NCBI GenBank assembly: GCA_903858055.1
Contig: CAIOHM010000534.1
Span: forward strand, 1-19,336
Direction: 5' to 3'
Source of the DNA: an uncultured delta proteobacterium
GTDB lineage: Bacteria > Myxococcota_A > Polyangia > Polyangiales > Polyangiaceae
DNA length: 19,336 nucleotides
Shown: positions 7,301-14,096 of the stretch, one piece after another
How positions within the stretch are numbered: the first letter of the stretch is position 1
Layout: each line of letters starts with the position of its first letter
Position numbers and translations under genes: made by a program
Notes under the pieces: model-generated
What the model saw: only the letters and a program-made list of their open reading frames with translations
The model's database searches: none
Told to the model about the DNA's origin: nothing

Positions 7301-9190
7301 ATGAGCGCCCACTCCGAAGTGCAGGCCACCGAGCGCCCCGGCGCCTTCGACATCGGCCTTCCGGACATCCTCTTCACCGCCCTCGCGGTCGCCGTCATCG
7401 CTGCCCTTGGCGCGTACACGGACCCGGCCTGGGTTCCTGCAGGTATCGCGGGCCTCTTCGGCTTCGCGGCGGTGCACGCCTACGACAAGACCACGCGCAT
7501 CAGCGTCGGCGCCATCGCCGCCCTCTGCGCGCTCTTCGTCGTGAAGATGTGGCCCACGGCGGTGAGCCTCACGGGAGGTGAGCCCGTCGTCGAGTCGCCC
7601 ACGCAGCTCTCGTGGCTCATCGGCCTCCCGCTCGGCGGCGCGATCTTCATGCTCTTCATGCCGCGCCAAGCGCACGGCCTCCTGAAGAACCTGACCCTCG
7701 GCATCATGGTGCTCACCTTCGCCGCGAGCCTCCCGCTCCTCGGCGTGGCTATGGGCTCGGGCTACCACTTCGATCAGAACCTCGCGTGGATCCCGCAGTT
7801 CGGCATCCGCTACCACGTGGCCCTCGACGGCGTGAGCTACTGGCTCGTGCTGCTCACGACCTTCTCGGTGCCGCTCGCGACCTTCGTCTCCTTCGGCTCG
7901 ATCCATACGCGCCTGAAGGACTGGGTCTTCTCGCTGCTGCTCCTCGAGGCGGGCATGATCGGCGCGTTCGTCGCGCTCGACCTCTTCCTGTTCTACGTGT
8001 TCTGGGAGCTCATGCTCATCCCCATGTACGTCATGATCGGCGTCTGGGGCGGCTCGGATCGCGTCAAGGCGGCCGTGAAGTTCTTCCTCTACACGATGTT
8101 CGGGTCGGTCCTCATGCTGGCCGCGATCCTCTACCTCGCGTACGCCTACGGGAAGGTCGCCGGCGCTCCGTCGTTCGACTACTTCGACCTTCAGCGCCTC
8201 GTGCTCCCGCGCAGCACGCAGGTGTGGCTCTGGGCGGCGTTTGCGCTCTCGTTCCTCATCAAGGTTCCGATGTGGCCGGTGCACACCTGGCTGCCCGACG
8301 CTCACACCGAGGCGCCCACGGCGGGCTCGATGCTCCTTGCAGCGGTCATGCTCAAGCTCGGTACCTACGGCTACCTGCGCTTCTGCCTTGGCCTCTTTCC
8401 CGAGGCATCGATCGAGTGGGGCATCAACCTCGCGGCCGTCGCCGTGTGCGGCGGCATCCTCTACGCCGCGCTCTGCGAGTGGCAGCAGACGGACCTCAAG
8501 CGCCTCGTGGCCTACTCGTCGGTCGCCCACCTCGGTTACGTCATGCTCGGCATCTTCTCGATGACCCAGGCAGGCGTCGAAGGCGCGGTTCTCCAAATGG
8601 TGAACCACGGCATGTCGACCGGCGCGCTCTTCCTCCTCGTCGGCGTCCTCTACGACCGTCGCCACACGCGCCAGCTCGCCGACTTCGGCGGCATCGCGAG
8701 CCAAATGCCCATCTACACGGTGATGTTCATCATCGCGACGATGGCCAGCGTCGGGCTCCCGGGCACGAACGGCTTCATCGGCGAGTTCATGGTCATCACC
8801 GGCACCGCAGCGAGCCTCCGCCTCGGTCACTTCGCTGGCATCCAGGCAGTCGGCGCCGCGCTCGGTGTCGTGCTCGGTGCACTCTACATGCTCACGGCGG
8901 TCCAGAAGGTCTTCTTCGGGCCCGTGACGAAGAAGGAGAACGAGGGGCTGCCCGACATGAACAGCCGCGAGATCATCGGCATCGCGCCGCTCGTCGCGTT
9001 CATCTTCATCCTCGGTCTCGCGCCGAACCTCTTCCTCCAGTCCATCTCGGGGGCCACGACGCGCATCATCCGCGACGTCAACGAGCGCCTCGACGCAAGC
9101 CCTCCGCCGGAGTTCCACCGCGGTGTGCCCAAGCTCTTGAACCGCCGCCCGGAAGCTCCCGCGGCCCCCGTTGTCGCGGAGACCAAGTGA
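7301..9190 (+). CDS. nuoM: NADH-quinone oxidoreductase subunit M (NuoM) with N-terminal membrane extension
   Basis: The middle antiporter-like proton-pumping subunit of complex I (ND4 homologue). It has 629 residues where about 490-510 is usual. The conserved core begins near residue 103 (LSWLIGLPLGG, matching the start of E. coli NuoM). Its key residues are present: E236 in FWELMLIPMYV and K321 in FLIKVPMWPVHTWLPDAHTEAPT, corresponding to E144 and K234 of E. coli. Ahead of the core are about 100 extra residues with three predicted helices at 21-39, 43-61 and 67-85. An odd number of added helices would place the N-terminus in the cytoplasm. The start is well supported by GAGAGGA 8 nt upstream, right after nuoL, so the extension is not a start-choice artefact. 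The stop overlaps the nuoN start by one base. Confidence 0.97.
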   Translation: MSAHSEVQATERPGAFDIGLPDILFTALAVAVIAALGAYTDPAWVPAGIAGLFGFAAVHAYDKTTRISVGAIAALCALFVVKMWPTAVSLTGGEPVVESPTQLSWLIGLPLGGAIFMLFMPRQAHGLLKNLTLGIMVLTFAASLPLLGVAMGSGYHFDQNLAWIPQFGIRYHVALDGVSYWLVLLTTFSVPLATFVSFGSIHTRLKDWVFSLLLLEAGMIGAFVALDLFLFYVFWELMLIPMYVMIGVWGGSDRVKAAVKFFLYTMFGSVLMLAAILYLAYAYGKVAGAPSFDYFDLQRLVLPRSTQVWLWAAFALSFLIKVPMWPVHTWLPDAHTEAPTAGSMLLAAVMLKLGTYGYLRFCLGLFPEASIEWGINLAAVAVCGGILYAALCEWQQTDLKRLVAYSSVAHLGYVMLGIFSMTQAGVEGAVLQMVNHGMSTGALFLLVGVLYDRRHTRQLADFGGIASQMPIYTVMFIIATMASVGLPGTNGFIGEFMVITGTAASLRLGHFAGIQAVGAALGVVLGALYMLTAVQKVFFGPVTKKENEGLPDMNSREIIGIAPLVAFIFILGLAPNLFLQSISGATTRIIRDVNERLDASPPPEFHRGVPKLLNRRPEAPAAPVVAETK

Positions 9191-10668
9191 TGATGCCCTC
9201 GCTCCTTGCCCTCATGCCCATGCTCGTGATCGGCTTCGGCGCGCTCGCGCTGATGCTGGCCGAGGTCGTGACCGAGGCGAAGGCGGGCCTCTCGATTGGC
9301 ACCGCGATCGTCCTCTTGGCGGCGGCGGCCTTCGCCGGCGCCGGGTGGATCGCAGGTCCGGCGAACCTCGGCGATGCGTCGGTGTTCGCGCCTTGGCTCG
9401 TCTTCGACAAGTTCACGCTCTTCTTCGAGATGCTGCTCGCTCTCGGTGGCGCGCTTACGGCCCTCGTCGCCGGTGGCTACCTGCGCGAGCACGGCCTCGA
9501 GCGCGGGGAGTTCTACGCGATCCTCAGCTTCGCCACGCTCGGCGCCATCATGCTCGTCGCCGCCGGTGACGTCCTCATGCTCTTCATCGGGCTCGAGACC
9601 ATGTCGCTCGGTGCGTACGCGCTCGCGGGCTTCCGTCGCGGCAACCCGAAGTCCATCGAAGGCGCGCTGAAGTACTTCCTCCTCGGGAGCTTCGCCGCCG
9701 CGCTCATGCTCTTCGGCTTCGCGCTGCTCTACGGGGCAACGGGACACACGGATCTCGTGGGCATCCGCGACGGGCTAGCCGTCGGCGACGCGCTCCGTTC
9801 GCCGGGTGTCGTGGTCGCCCTCGTGCTCATCCTCGCGGGCCTCGTCTTCAAGGTGAGCGCCGTTCCGTTCCACATGTGGACCCCCGACGCTTACGAAGGC
9901 GCGCCCACGCCGGCGACCGCCTTCATGGCCGCTTCGGTCAAGGCGGGCGCCTTCGCGATGATGCTCCGCATCCTCCTGACCTGCTTCGGCGACGAGCGTT
10001 CCGCATCCTGGGCCACGGGTTGGCCGCCGGTGCTCGCGCTCCTCGCGGTGCTCACCATGACCGTGGCGAACCTCGTCGCGGGCCGTCAGGAGAGCGTGAA
10101 GCGCATGCTCGCGTACTCGTCGGTCGCGCACGCGGGCTACCTGCTCGTCGGCGTCGTCGCCACCATCCGTGCGCCCGAGCAGGCGACCTCGGCGGTGCTC
10201 TTCTACCTCGCGACCTACACGGTCTCCACCATCGGCGCCTTCGCGGCCCTCGTCCTCTGCGGCAGCCGCGGGGCAGAGGTCGTCTCGTACGAAGACCTCG
10301 CGGGCCTGGGTCGCCGCAACCCGGCGGTCGCGCTCCCGCTCGCGTTCTTCACGCTCTCGCTCGCCGGCATGCCTCCCATGGCAGGCTTTTTCGGCAAGTG
10401 GTTCGTCTTCAAGGCCGCGATGGACGCGGGCCTCACGGGGCTCACGATCCTCGCGTTCGTGAACAGCGTCATCGGCGCGTATTACTACCTCAAGGTTCTC
10501 GTATTTCTCTATATGCGTGAGCCTGCGGTCGGCGCGCCGATCGCGAAGCCCATGTTCAGCGGTGAGGTGGCGACGGCGATCGTCGTCTGCGCCTTCTTCG
10601 CGATTCTCCTCGGCCTCACGCCGGGCACCGTGCTCGACATGGCGCTCGCCGTCGGCAAGGGCGGTTGA
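9190..10668 (+). CDS. nuoN: NADH-quinone oxidoreductase subunit N (NuoN)
   Basis: The antiporter-like complex I subunit nearest the quinone module (ND2 homologue). It has 492 residues, close to E. coli (485), with the usual 14 or so membrane helices and no extension, in contrast to NuoL and NuoM here. The proton-path residues are E136 (in LFIGLETMSLGAYAL) and K221 (in LVFKVSAVPFHMWTPDAYEGAPTP), matching E133 and K217 of E. coli. The start is ATGATG at 9190, overlapping the nuoM stop by one base, with GGAG about 8 nt upstream; 9193 is an alternative start. It is the last nuo gene and is followed by a hairpin with a T-run. Confidence 0.97.
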   Translation: MMPSLLALMPMLVIGFGALALMLAEVVTEAKAGLSIGTAIVLLAAAAFAGAGWIAGPANLGDASVFAPWLVFDKFTLFFEMLLALGGALTALVAGGYLREHGLERGEFYAILSFATLGAIMLVAAGDVLMLFIGLETMSLGAYALAGFRRGNPKSIEGALKYFLLGSFAAALMLFGFALLYGATGHTDLVGIRDGLAVGDALRSPGVVVALVLILAGLVFKVSAVPFHMWTPDAYEGAPTPATAFMAASVKAGAFAMMLRILLTCFGDERSASWATGWPPVLALLAVLTMTVANLVAGRQESVKRMLAYSSVAHAGYLLVGVVATIRAPEQATSAVLFYLATYTVSTIGAFAALVLCGSRGAEVVSYEDLAGLGRRNPAVALPLAFFTLSLAGMPPMAGFFGKWFVFKAAMDAGLTGLTILAFVNSVIGAYYYLKVLVFLYMREPAVGAPIAKPMFSGEVATAIVVCAFFAILLGLTPGTVLDMALAVGKGG

Positions 10669-10674
10669 TTCGGG

Positions 10675-10713
10675 GCCGGTGCGGTACGAAAGTGGCGCAC
10701 CGGTAACGTTTTT
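10675..10713 (+). terminator. Probable terminator of the nuo operon
   Basis: CCGGTGCG (10676-10683) pairs perfectly with CGCACCGG (10696-10703) across a 12-nt loop, and a TTTTT run follows at 10709-10713. A G-T pair may extend the stem by one. The 4-5 nt gap before the T-run makes it weaker than a textbook intrinsic terminator. It begins 7 nt after the nuoN stop and precedes the tRNA genes. Confidence 0.5.
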
Positions 10714-10716
10714 CTG

Positions 10717-10745
10717 TTGCAACCGAGCAGGGCCCGTTGTACGAA
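10717..10745 (+). promoter_or_regulatory. Candidate promoter for the tRNA pair
   Basis: TTGCAA (10717-10722) and TACGAA (10740-10745) are separated by 17 bp. They would start transcription about 9 nt before tRNA-Val. The -35 box begins right after the T-run of the preceding terminator. The -10 match is poor (three of six), so the site is plausible mainly by position. Confidence 0.35.
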
Positions 10746-10760
10746 GCGGTCCTCTCAGTT

Positions 10761-10832
10761 GGGCGGGTAGCTCAGCGGTAGAGCGCTGGCCTTACAAGCC
10801 GGATGTCGCAGGTTCGAAACCTGTCCCGCCTA
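10761..10832 (+). tRNA. tRNA-Val (anticodon TAC)
   Basis: A complete cloverleaf of 72 nt. The 7-bp acceptor stem is GGGCGGG with CCCGCCT (one G-T pair), the D-stem GCTC/GAGC and the T-stem GCAGG/CCTGT around TTCGAAA. The anticodon stem CTGGC/GCCGG encloses the loop CTTACAA, so the anticodon is TAC, reading valine GTN codons ending in A and possibly others by wobble. The discriminator is A. CCA is not encoded (CGA follows), so it must be added by the nucleotidyltransferase. Its close downstream neighbour tRNA-Asp does encode CCA. Confidence 0.97.
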
Positions 10833-10848
10833 CGAAGTTTTGGTCGAG

Positions 10849-10890
10849 GCAGGCAACCTGCAAAGGCCCCCTGAATCGCAAGAAACAGGG
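10849..10890 (+). repeat. Small hairpins in the tRNA spacer
   Basis: The 68-nt spacer between the two tRNAs contains GCAGG-CAA-CCTGC (10849-10861), a perfect 5-bp stem, and CCCTG (10869-10873) with CAGGG (10886-10890). The first repeats the T-stem sequence of the preceding tRNA-Val (GCAGG/CCTGT) with a shortened loop. They may be processing signals in the shared precursor, or a chance or duplicated T-arm remnant. Confidence 0.3.
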
Positions 10891-10900
10891 AGTGACAATT

Positions 10901-10977
<77 letters not shown>

Positions 10978-10986
10978 AAAACGAAG

Positions 10987-11012
10987 AAAGCCACCTCCCC
11001 GGTGGCTTTTTT
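10987..11012. terminator. Strong, probably bidirectional intrinsic terminator
   Basis: AAAGCCACC (10987-10995) pairs with GGTGGCTTT (11001-11009) around a TCCCC loop. On the plus strand TTTTTT runs through 11007-11012, ending the tRNA transcript. Read on the minus strand, the same stem is followed by a pyrimidine-rich tract and TTTTT (complement of 10978-10982), so it can also stop the convergent MFS-VOC transcript. The 102 bp from here to the VOC stop hold only one short inverted repeat (CGTGA-ATCG-TCACG, 11061-11074) and nothing else I recognise. Confidence 0.85.
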
Positions 11013-11114
11013 CATTTCGTCTTCCGCCCGTTGTGCGCGAGGGCGGCGCCCGTTCGAGCCCGTGAATCGTCACGAGGCTGAGGCGTCGGTCGCGTCCCTC
11101 GCGGAGGCGCGCGT

Positions 11115-11465
11115 TCAGGCCGTGCGCGGCGCGACGCGGGCGTCGGCGTCGGGCGGGAACGTGATGATCTCGATGTGCTGTCCGCCCGGTGCCTCGAGGT
11201 AGAAGCTCTTCGTGCGGTCGCGGTGGGGCTTGATCGGCTTGCCGTACTTCGTGGCGAAACGCTCGAGTTCGCTCTCCGAGACGCGCCAGGCAATGTGACC
11301 GGGGTGCTCGTCCTTGAGGACGAAGGCGAGGCGCGTGCCGCCGCAGTCGAGGAAGGCCCAGCTGTCGTCTTGGTACAGGACCTCCGCGTGCTCGAAGTGG
11401 TCGCGGTACCAGCGGACCGCCTCGGCGATGTTCGGGACGATTTGGGCGACGTGGTCGAAGATCAT
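11115..11465 (-). CDS. VOC-superfamily (glyoxalase/bleomycin-resistance fold) protein
   Basis: A 116-residue single-domain protein of the vicinal oxygen chelate fold, built from two beta-alpha-beta-beta-beta repeats. The expected metal ligands are visible: H5 (IFDHVAQIVP), H57 (HIAWRV) and E99 (HIEIITF). This His-His-Glu set fits a glyoxalase- or epimerase-like metalloenzyme. Substrate cannot be told from the sequence; members include lactoylglutathione lyases, methylmalonyl-CoA epimerases, dioxygenases and antibiotic-sequestering proteins. I chose the ATG at 11465 because GGAGGA lies about 10 nt upstream and the family usually starts just before this strand. An ATG six codons earlier (11483) is possible. 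It lies 31 bp downstream of the MFS gene on the same strand, suggesting co-transcription. Confidence 0.88.
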   Translation of the reverse strand: MIFDHVAQIVPNIAEAVRWYRDHFEHAEVLYQDDSWAFLDCGGTRLAFVLKDEHPGHIAWRVSESELERFATKYGKPIKPHRDRTKSFYLEAPGGQHIEIITFPPDADARVAPRTA

Positions 11466-11496
11466 GCCCTGGACTTCCTCCATGCGGGCCCGGGCG

Positions 11497-12723
11497 TCAA
11501 GTCGCCGGGCGCACGTCCTCGACCCGTTCGATGCGTCGGAGCTCTGGGAAAAGCCAGCTCCAGACGAGCACGACCACGCAGGCCACGACGCCTCCCGTGG
11601 CCGCGGCCGGCACGAGGCCCACCGCCGCCGCGAGCATGCCGGACTCGAACTCGCCGAGCTCGTTCGACGCGCCGATGAAGACCAGGTTCACCGCCGAGAC
11701 GCGCCCGCGCAGCGCGGGGGGCGTCGCCATGGGTACCACGGCCATGCGCACCACCACGCTCACCATGTCTGCCGCGCCGGCGATGGCCAAGAAGATCCAA
11801 GCCAGCGCGAGGGTCTTCGCGAACGCGAAGGCGATCGTGGCGAGGCCGAAGACGAACACGGCCCCGAGCATCGTGGCGCCTGCATGGCGGCGAATGGGGC
11901 GAGCCGTGAGCACGACCGCGCTCAGCATGGCGCCAATGGCCGGGGCGCCGCGGAGAACACCGAGGCCTTCCGGGCCCACGTGAAGCACGTCTTTCGCGAA
12001 GGCTGGGAGCAGGGCGACGACGCCGCCGAAGAGCACCGCGAGGAGATCGAGCGAGAGCGCTCCGAAGATCACGGGGTGGGCGCGCACGAAGCGGAGCCCC
12101 GCGAAGACGTCGCGCGTCGACGGGTCCGCCTTGACGTGCAGCGCCGGCAGGAGCGCATAGCAGGCGATGGACAACACCAGCACCGCGGCGCACGCGAGGA
12201 GCGTGGTCTCGGCGCCAACGTGCGCGAGGGCGAGACCCCCGGCCGCAGGTCCGGCGAGCGACGCCACCTCCCACACCGTCGAGTGGATCGCCACGGCGCG
12301 CCCGAGGCTCGCATCGTCGACGAGGCTCGGCAGGATGGCTTGGAGCGCCGGGCCGATGAACGCGCGCGCGACGCCGTGCACGGTGAGCAGCGCGAGCACC
12401 GGCCAGGCTGTCGTCGCGCCGGGAGCGGTCGCCGCGAGGCCGAGCGTCACGACGAACGCGAGCGTCTGCGCGCCGAGCACGAGGCCGCGTCGGTCGAAGC
12501 GGTCGGCCGCGCTGCCCGTCACCGGGAGCAGGAGGATCGAGGGCAGGAACTGCACGAGCCCCACGAGACCCAAATCGCGGAAGCTTTGCGTGCGCTCGTA
12601 GACGAGCCACGCGACGACGACGCCTTGAGCCTGCAACGCCAACGTCGCCGCGAATCGGGCGGCCTCGAAGGCGACGAAACCGCGGTGGAAGGTGAGGGAA
12701 GCGGTGGCGTTTTCGGAGCGCAT
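11497..12723 (-). CDS. MFS transporter, EntS-like exporter family
   Basis: A 408-residue major facilitator protein with about 12 membrane helices. The MFS motif A between helices 2 and 3 is clear at residues 70-79 (GSAADRFDRR), and its degenerate repeat RGRVSAVN lies at 339-346 in the second half. Overall character matches the MFS_3/EntS branch, proton-driven exporters of siderophores, macrolides and other small molecules; the cargo is unknown. The ATG at 12723 is chosen over an upstream GTG at 12753 because the conserved region starts soon after it, though neither has a strong ribosome-binding site. It diverges from the phosphatase gene with a 94-bp gap and is followed by the VOC gene. An exporter next to a VOC protein resembles some self-resistance or detoxification pairs, but this is inference only. 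Confidence 0.9.
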   Translation of the reverse strand: MRSENATASLTFHRGFVAFEAARFAATLALQAQGVVVAWLVYERTQSFRDLGLVGLVQFLPSILLLPVTGSAADRFDRRGLVLGAQTLAFVVTLGLAATAPGATTAWPVLALLTVHGVARAFIGPALQAILPSLVDDASLGRAVAIHSTVWEVASLAGPAAGGLALAHVGAETTLLACAAVLVLSIACYALLPALHVKADPSTRDVFAGLRFVRAHPVIFGALSLDLLAVLFGGVVALLPAFAKDVLHVGPEGLGVLRGAPAIGAMLSAVVLTARPIRRHAGATMLGAVFVFGLATIAFAFAKTLALAWIFLAIAGAADMVSVVVRMAVVPMATPPALRGRVSAVNLVFIGASNELGEFESGMLAAAVGLVPAAATGGVVACVVVLVWSWLFPELRRIERVEDVRPAT

Positions 12724-12817
12724 GGACGAGACTCGCGTGGCCTCTCCGAGCACGTTTTTGCCTGCGTCGCTCGTGGAGTCGCCCTACGCGCAAACCACCG
12801 TTCCCCTCGAGACCGCC

Positions 12818-13879
12818 ATGCGCCGCACTTCCGCTACGCCCGCCTCCTTCGCTCTCCTCGCGCTCGCCGTCGCATGCGGCGGCAGCAACACGACGTCCGA
12901 GGTGCCCGAGAACGCGCTCGACGCAGCGGCTCCCGTGCTCGACGGCGCTGCACCCGGGACCTCGGATGCCACGGTCACGGCCGATGCAGCGACCACCTTC
13001 GACGCGTCCGTCGCGGTCGACGCCTCCGCCCCAGCGCGGCCGTTGCGCTTCATCGCGATCGGCGACACGGGCACCGGGACCACCGACCAGACGAAGGTCG
13101 GTGCGGCGATGAAGGCGAAGTGCGTCGCGTCGGGCTGCGACCTCGTCGTGATGCTCGGCGACAACTTCTACGACAGCGGCGTGACCTCGGTGACGGACCC
13201 GCAGTGGACCACGAAGTTCGAGCAGCCCTACGCCGGCCTCGACGTGCCGTTTTGGGTGGTGCTCGGCAACCATGACTACGGCGCGAACGGCGCCGGGACC
13301 GATTTTGCGCGCCCGGATTCGCAGCTCGCCTACGCGCGCACGTCGTCGAAGTGGAAGCTCCCCGCGCGCCACTGGCATCACGTCGAAGGGCCCGTCGAGT
13401 TCTTCGGCCTCGACACGAACGAGGCGATGTTCAACCGGGCGTCCGCTCAGAAGGCGAGCGTCCGTCAGTGGATCGCCGCCTCGACCTCGCGATGGAAGAT
13501 CGCGGTCGGGCACCACCCGTACCTCTCGAACGGTCCGCACGGAAACGCGGGGCGCTACGAGGGGATTCCCGCTGTTCCCGTCGTGAGCGGCGGTGAGGTG
13601 AAGACGTTCTTCGACGACACGATTTGCGGCAAGGTCGACCTTTACCTTTGCGGGCACGACCACAGCCGCCAGTACTTGCAGGGCAAGTGCGGAACGTCGA
13701 CCGAGCTCATCGTCAGCGGCGCCGGGGCGAAGGTCACCGAGCTCAAGGGCTCGAACCCGACTCATTACCAAGCGGCCAAGATCGGCTTCGTCTACGTGGT
13801 CGTCGAAGAGAACGCGCTCACCGTCGAGTTTGTCGACGGCGACGGCCGGAGCGAATACACCCGCACGATCCGCAAGTGA
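12818..13879 (+). CDS. Purple-acid-phosphatase-like metallophosphoesterase, predicted lipoprotein
   Basis: A 353-residue protein. Residues 1-19 are a lipoprotein signal peptide ending in the lipobox LAVAC, with C20 as the lipidated cysteine. A flexible linker rich in Asp, Ala and Ser follows (about 21-74), of a kind common in myxobacterial surface lipoproteins. The catalytic domain carries the complete binuclear-metal set: GDTG (82-85), GDNFY (114-118, with Y118 at the charge-transfer tyrosine position of purple acid phosphatases), GNHD (150-153), GHH (231-233) and GHDH (279-282). This points to the small ACP5-like class, hydrolysing phosphate esters outside the cytoplasm, perhaps for phosphate scavenging. 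The ATG at 12818 is chosen because it starts the signal peptide; the frame is open further upstream but lacks signal-like sequence. Confidence 0.92.
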   Translation: MRRTSATPASFALLALAVACGGSNTTSEVPENALDAAAPVLDGAAPGTSDATVTADAATTFDASVAVDASAPARPLRFIAIGDTGTGTTDQTKVGAAMKAKCVASGCDLVVMLGDNFYDSGVTSVTDPQWTTKFEQPYAGLDVPFWVVLGNHDYGANGAGTDFARPDSQLAYARTSSKWKLPARHWHHVEGPVEFFGLDTNEAMFNRASAQKASVRQWIAASTSRWKIAVGHHPYLSNGPHGNAGRYEGIPAVPVVSGGEVKTFFDDTICGKVDLYLCGHDHSRQYLQGKCGTSTELIVSGAGAKVTELKGSNPTHYQAAKIGFVYVVVEENALTVEFVDGDGRSEYTRTIRK

Positions 13880-13910
13880 AAGCGACGGCGCGAGCGGGTA
13901 TGGTGCGCCC

Positions 13911-14087
13911 ATGCCCACGTGCCGTGAATGCGACGACGAGGTCGACTCCGTCGTGACCGTGAAGGTCGACGGGAAGAGCCGAAAGCTTTGCGAAGACTGC
14001 GCGGACCGCGCGCGCGAGGCGCACGAGGTCGCGGAGGCGAGCGAGGCTGCCGTGCAGCAAATGATGGGCTTCAAGGGAAGGCGCTAG
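13911..14087 (+). CDS. Small zinc-ribbon-like protein of unknown function
   Basis: A 58-residue protein with two CxxC pairs, C4/C7 and C27/C30, separated by a short beta-rich stretch (VVTVKVDGKSRKL). It continues into an acidic helix and a basic end (GFKGRR). The spacing fits a small zinc ribbon that binds one Zn2+. I do not recognise a named family. The ATG at 13911 puts the first CxxC at the very N-terminus; the frame is open further upstream, but that part is low in structure and overlaps the phosphatase gene. It lies 31 bp after the phosphatase and 9 bp before the permease on the same strand, and probably shares their transcript. Single-ribbon proteins of this size often bind nucleic acids or other proteins, but no target is indicated. 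Confidence 0.75.
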   Translation: MPTCRECDDEVDSVVTVKVDGKSRKLCEDCADRAREAHEVAEASEAAVQQMMGFKGRR

Positions 14088-14096
14088 GCGATCCGC

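Noticed and set aside
4640..9118. A 1,492-codon open frame on the minus strand antisense to nuoL and nuoM
   Set aside because: It is a GC-bias shadow: low-complexity Arg/Glu/Asp/His composition, no domain, and exactly antisense to genes with clear conserved motifs.
7612..9189. Upstream extension of the nuoN frame through nuoM
   Set aside because: The region before 9190 is Arg/His-rich shadow of nuoM; NuoN starts at the ATGATG at 9190.
11051..11074. A tRNA T-arm-like string (CGTTCGAGCCC) downstream of tRNA-Asp, considered as an integration scar
   Set aside because: No matching T-stem, no direct repeat of the tRNA-Asp 3' end, and no integrase or mobile genes nearby.
12692..12817. N-terminal extension of the phosphatase frame
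   Set aside because: It would bury the signal peptide and overlap the start of the divergent MFS gene; the lipobox needs the start at 12818.
11462..14074. An 870-codon minus-strand frame across the MFS and phosphatase genes
   Set aside because: It is a different frame from the MFS gene and antisense to the phosphatase motifs; no domain visible.
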